Positions 5,398 through 6,276 of a stretch of 6,276 nucleotides of DNA are shown here, piece by piece (within the stretch, counting starts at the first letter, position 1; each line of letters begins with the position of its first letter). The DNA is from Rhodospirillales bacterium. Its GTDB lineage: Bacteria; Pseudomonadota; Alphaproteobacteria; Geminicoccales; Geminicoccaceae. The DNA lies in NCBI GenBank assembly GCA_007131045.1, contig SLRI01000359.1:1-6276 (forward strand), given 5' to 3'. The notes under the pieces are model-generated. The model was not told the origin of the DNA, did no database searches, and saw nothing but the letters and a program-made list of their open reading frames with translations. The position numbers and the translations under genes were made by a program.

Positions 5398-6276
5398 GCG
5401 ACGGCCGCCGCCAGCCGCTCGCGCGCGTCCTCGAGCGGGGCGAAGACCTCGACCTCCGCCTGCACGCCGCGCAGCGGGTAGCGGCCGAGCCGCTCGAGCA
5501 CGGCAGCAGAGCGGTGGCAGCGACCGGCGAAGTCGCCGGAGACCAGAAGCGGCCGGCGGAGATCCTTGCTCAATTCGTCGAGCCGGGCGGCGACGTTGAC
5601 CGCGGGCCCGATCACGGTGAAGTCGAGGCGTCTCTGGGCACCGATATTGCCCCACATCACCTCGCCCACGTGCAGAGCGAGGCCGAAGCCGAGCTCGTCC
5701 TGGCCCCTGGCCCGGCGTTCGGCATTGAGCGCCGCCATGCCGGCCGCGGCGTCGAGGGCGGCACGGAACGCCCGCTCGCAGGCCCGGGGCTCGGCCAGGG
5801 GAAAGATCGCCAGCATCGCGTCGCCGATGAACTTGAGGATCTCGCCGCCGGCCTCGACCAACGGTGCCGCCATGGTGTCGAAATAGGCGTTCAACGAGGC
5901 GATCACGTCGTCCCGCGGCCAGCGTTCGGAGAGCATGGTGAAGCCGCGGAGGTCGGAATGCCAGACGGCGGCGGCAATCGTCTCGCCGCTGCCGCGGTCG
6001 ATCTCGCCCTCGAGGATCCGTGCCCCCGACCGCTCGCCGACATAGGCGTCGAGGATGTTCTTGGTGATCCGGCGGTTGAGGCGGATCTCGAGCACCATGG
6101 CGAGCACCGGCAGGATATCGGCGATGAGCTGCAGCTCGTCGGTCGAGAAACCACCCGGCCGACTGGTCGCCCAGGTGCAGGCATGCCGCGTGCCGGAGAC
6201 GAACTGCATCGGCAAGGCGACATAGTCGACGAGGCCCTCGGCCCGGAGCTCGTCATAAATGTCATAAGTGGGAGCC
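5394..6276 (-). CDS. Class III adenylate/guanylate cyclase, N-terminus cut by window edge
   Basis: A nucleotide cyclase; 293 residues are visible and the frame stays open to the window edge, so the start lies outside. Numbering from the first full visible codon (6275-6273), residues 1-75 match the end of an N-terminal sensor-like region (DYVALPMQFVSG, RPGGFSTDELQLI) seen before the cyclase domain in alphaproteobacterial relatives. The catalytic domain has the metal aspartates D108 in SDLRGFT and D152 in KFIGDAMLAIF, the purine-selecting K148, T220 in DFTVIG at the second selecting position, and the transition-state N227 and R231 in VNVAAR. A Lys/Thr pair is the class IIIb adenylate cyclase pattern, so cAMP is the expected product. 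All catalytic residues are present, so it is probably active; the domain carries no membrane segment in the visible part. The stop overlaps the methyltransferase start. What the N-terminus senses is unknown. Confidence 0.92.
   Translation of the reverse strand, partial: APTYDIYDELRAEGLVDYVALPMQFVSGTRHACTWATSRPGGFSTDELQLIADILPVLAMVLEIRLNRRITKNILDAYVGERSGARILEGEIDRGSGETIAAAVWHSDLRGFTMLSERWPRDDVIASLNAYFDTMAAPLVEAGGEILKFIGDAMLAIFPLAEPRACERAFRAALDAAAGMAALNAERRARGQDELGFGLALHVGEVMWGNIGAQRRLDFTVIGPAVNVAARLDELSKDLRRPLLVSGDFAGRCHRSAAVLERLGRYPLRGVQAEVEVFAPLEDARERLAAAVA

Overview
The window is GC-rich DNA that reads like an alphaproteobacterial chromosome. I favour a Rhodospirillales-type organism, but this rests on gene content and style, not on any search. 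The supporting features are dense codon-biased genes with overlapping stops and starts, TTG and GTG starts, a type II PssA next to a short Psd, a YnjF-like CDP-alcohol phosphatidyltransferase, and a universal stress protein behind an FNR/FixK-type box. I see no mobile element, CRISPR array, tRNA or rRNA.

Left part (1-425): no convincing protein gene. It is visibly richer in A and G than the rest up to about 300. A strong intrinsic terminator (100-138) faces left, towards lower coordinates, with no minus-strand gene feeding it. Just upstream of it on the same strand lies a hairpin whose loop carries CCUCCC, an anti-Shine-Dalgarno motif. Together these suggest an unannotated small RNA on the minus strand, the most interesting item here. 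Positions 321-403 are GC-rich and full of short palindromes and repeats.

Plus-strand pair (426-1495): a DedA/YqaA-type membrane protein and a DsbB-type quinone-linked thiol oxidase, overlapping by one base (TGATG).

Minus-strand block (1512-6276): reading from the right edge, a class III adenylate cyclase cut by the window edge, an FkbM-type methyltransferase coupled through TTGA, then Psd, PssA and a YnjF-like enzyme with almost no spacing. Psd and PssA are the two steps making phosphatidylethanolamine from CDP-diacylglycerol; the third enzyme belongs to the same superfamily as PssA but has no known product. Last comes a tandem-type universal stress protein with its own FNR/FixK-like site, suggesting induction at low oxygen.

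The plus pair and the stress gene meet tail to tail at about 1500, where an imperfect 27-base tandem duplication spans both stop codons. A loose common theme is the cell membrane: a probable lipid carrier (DedA), phospholipid head-group synthesis, and a membrane redox enzyme. That theme is inference from co-location.
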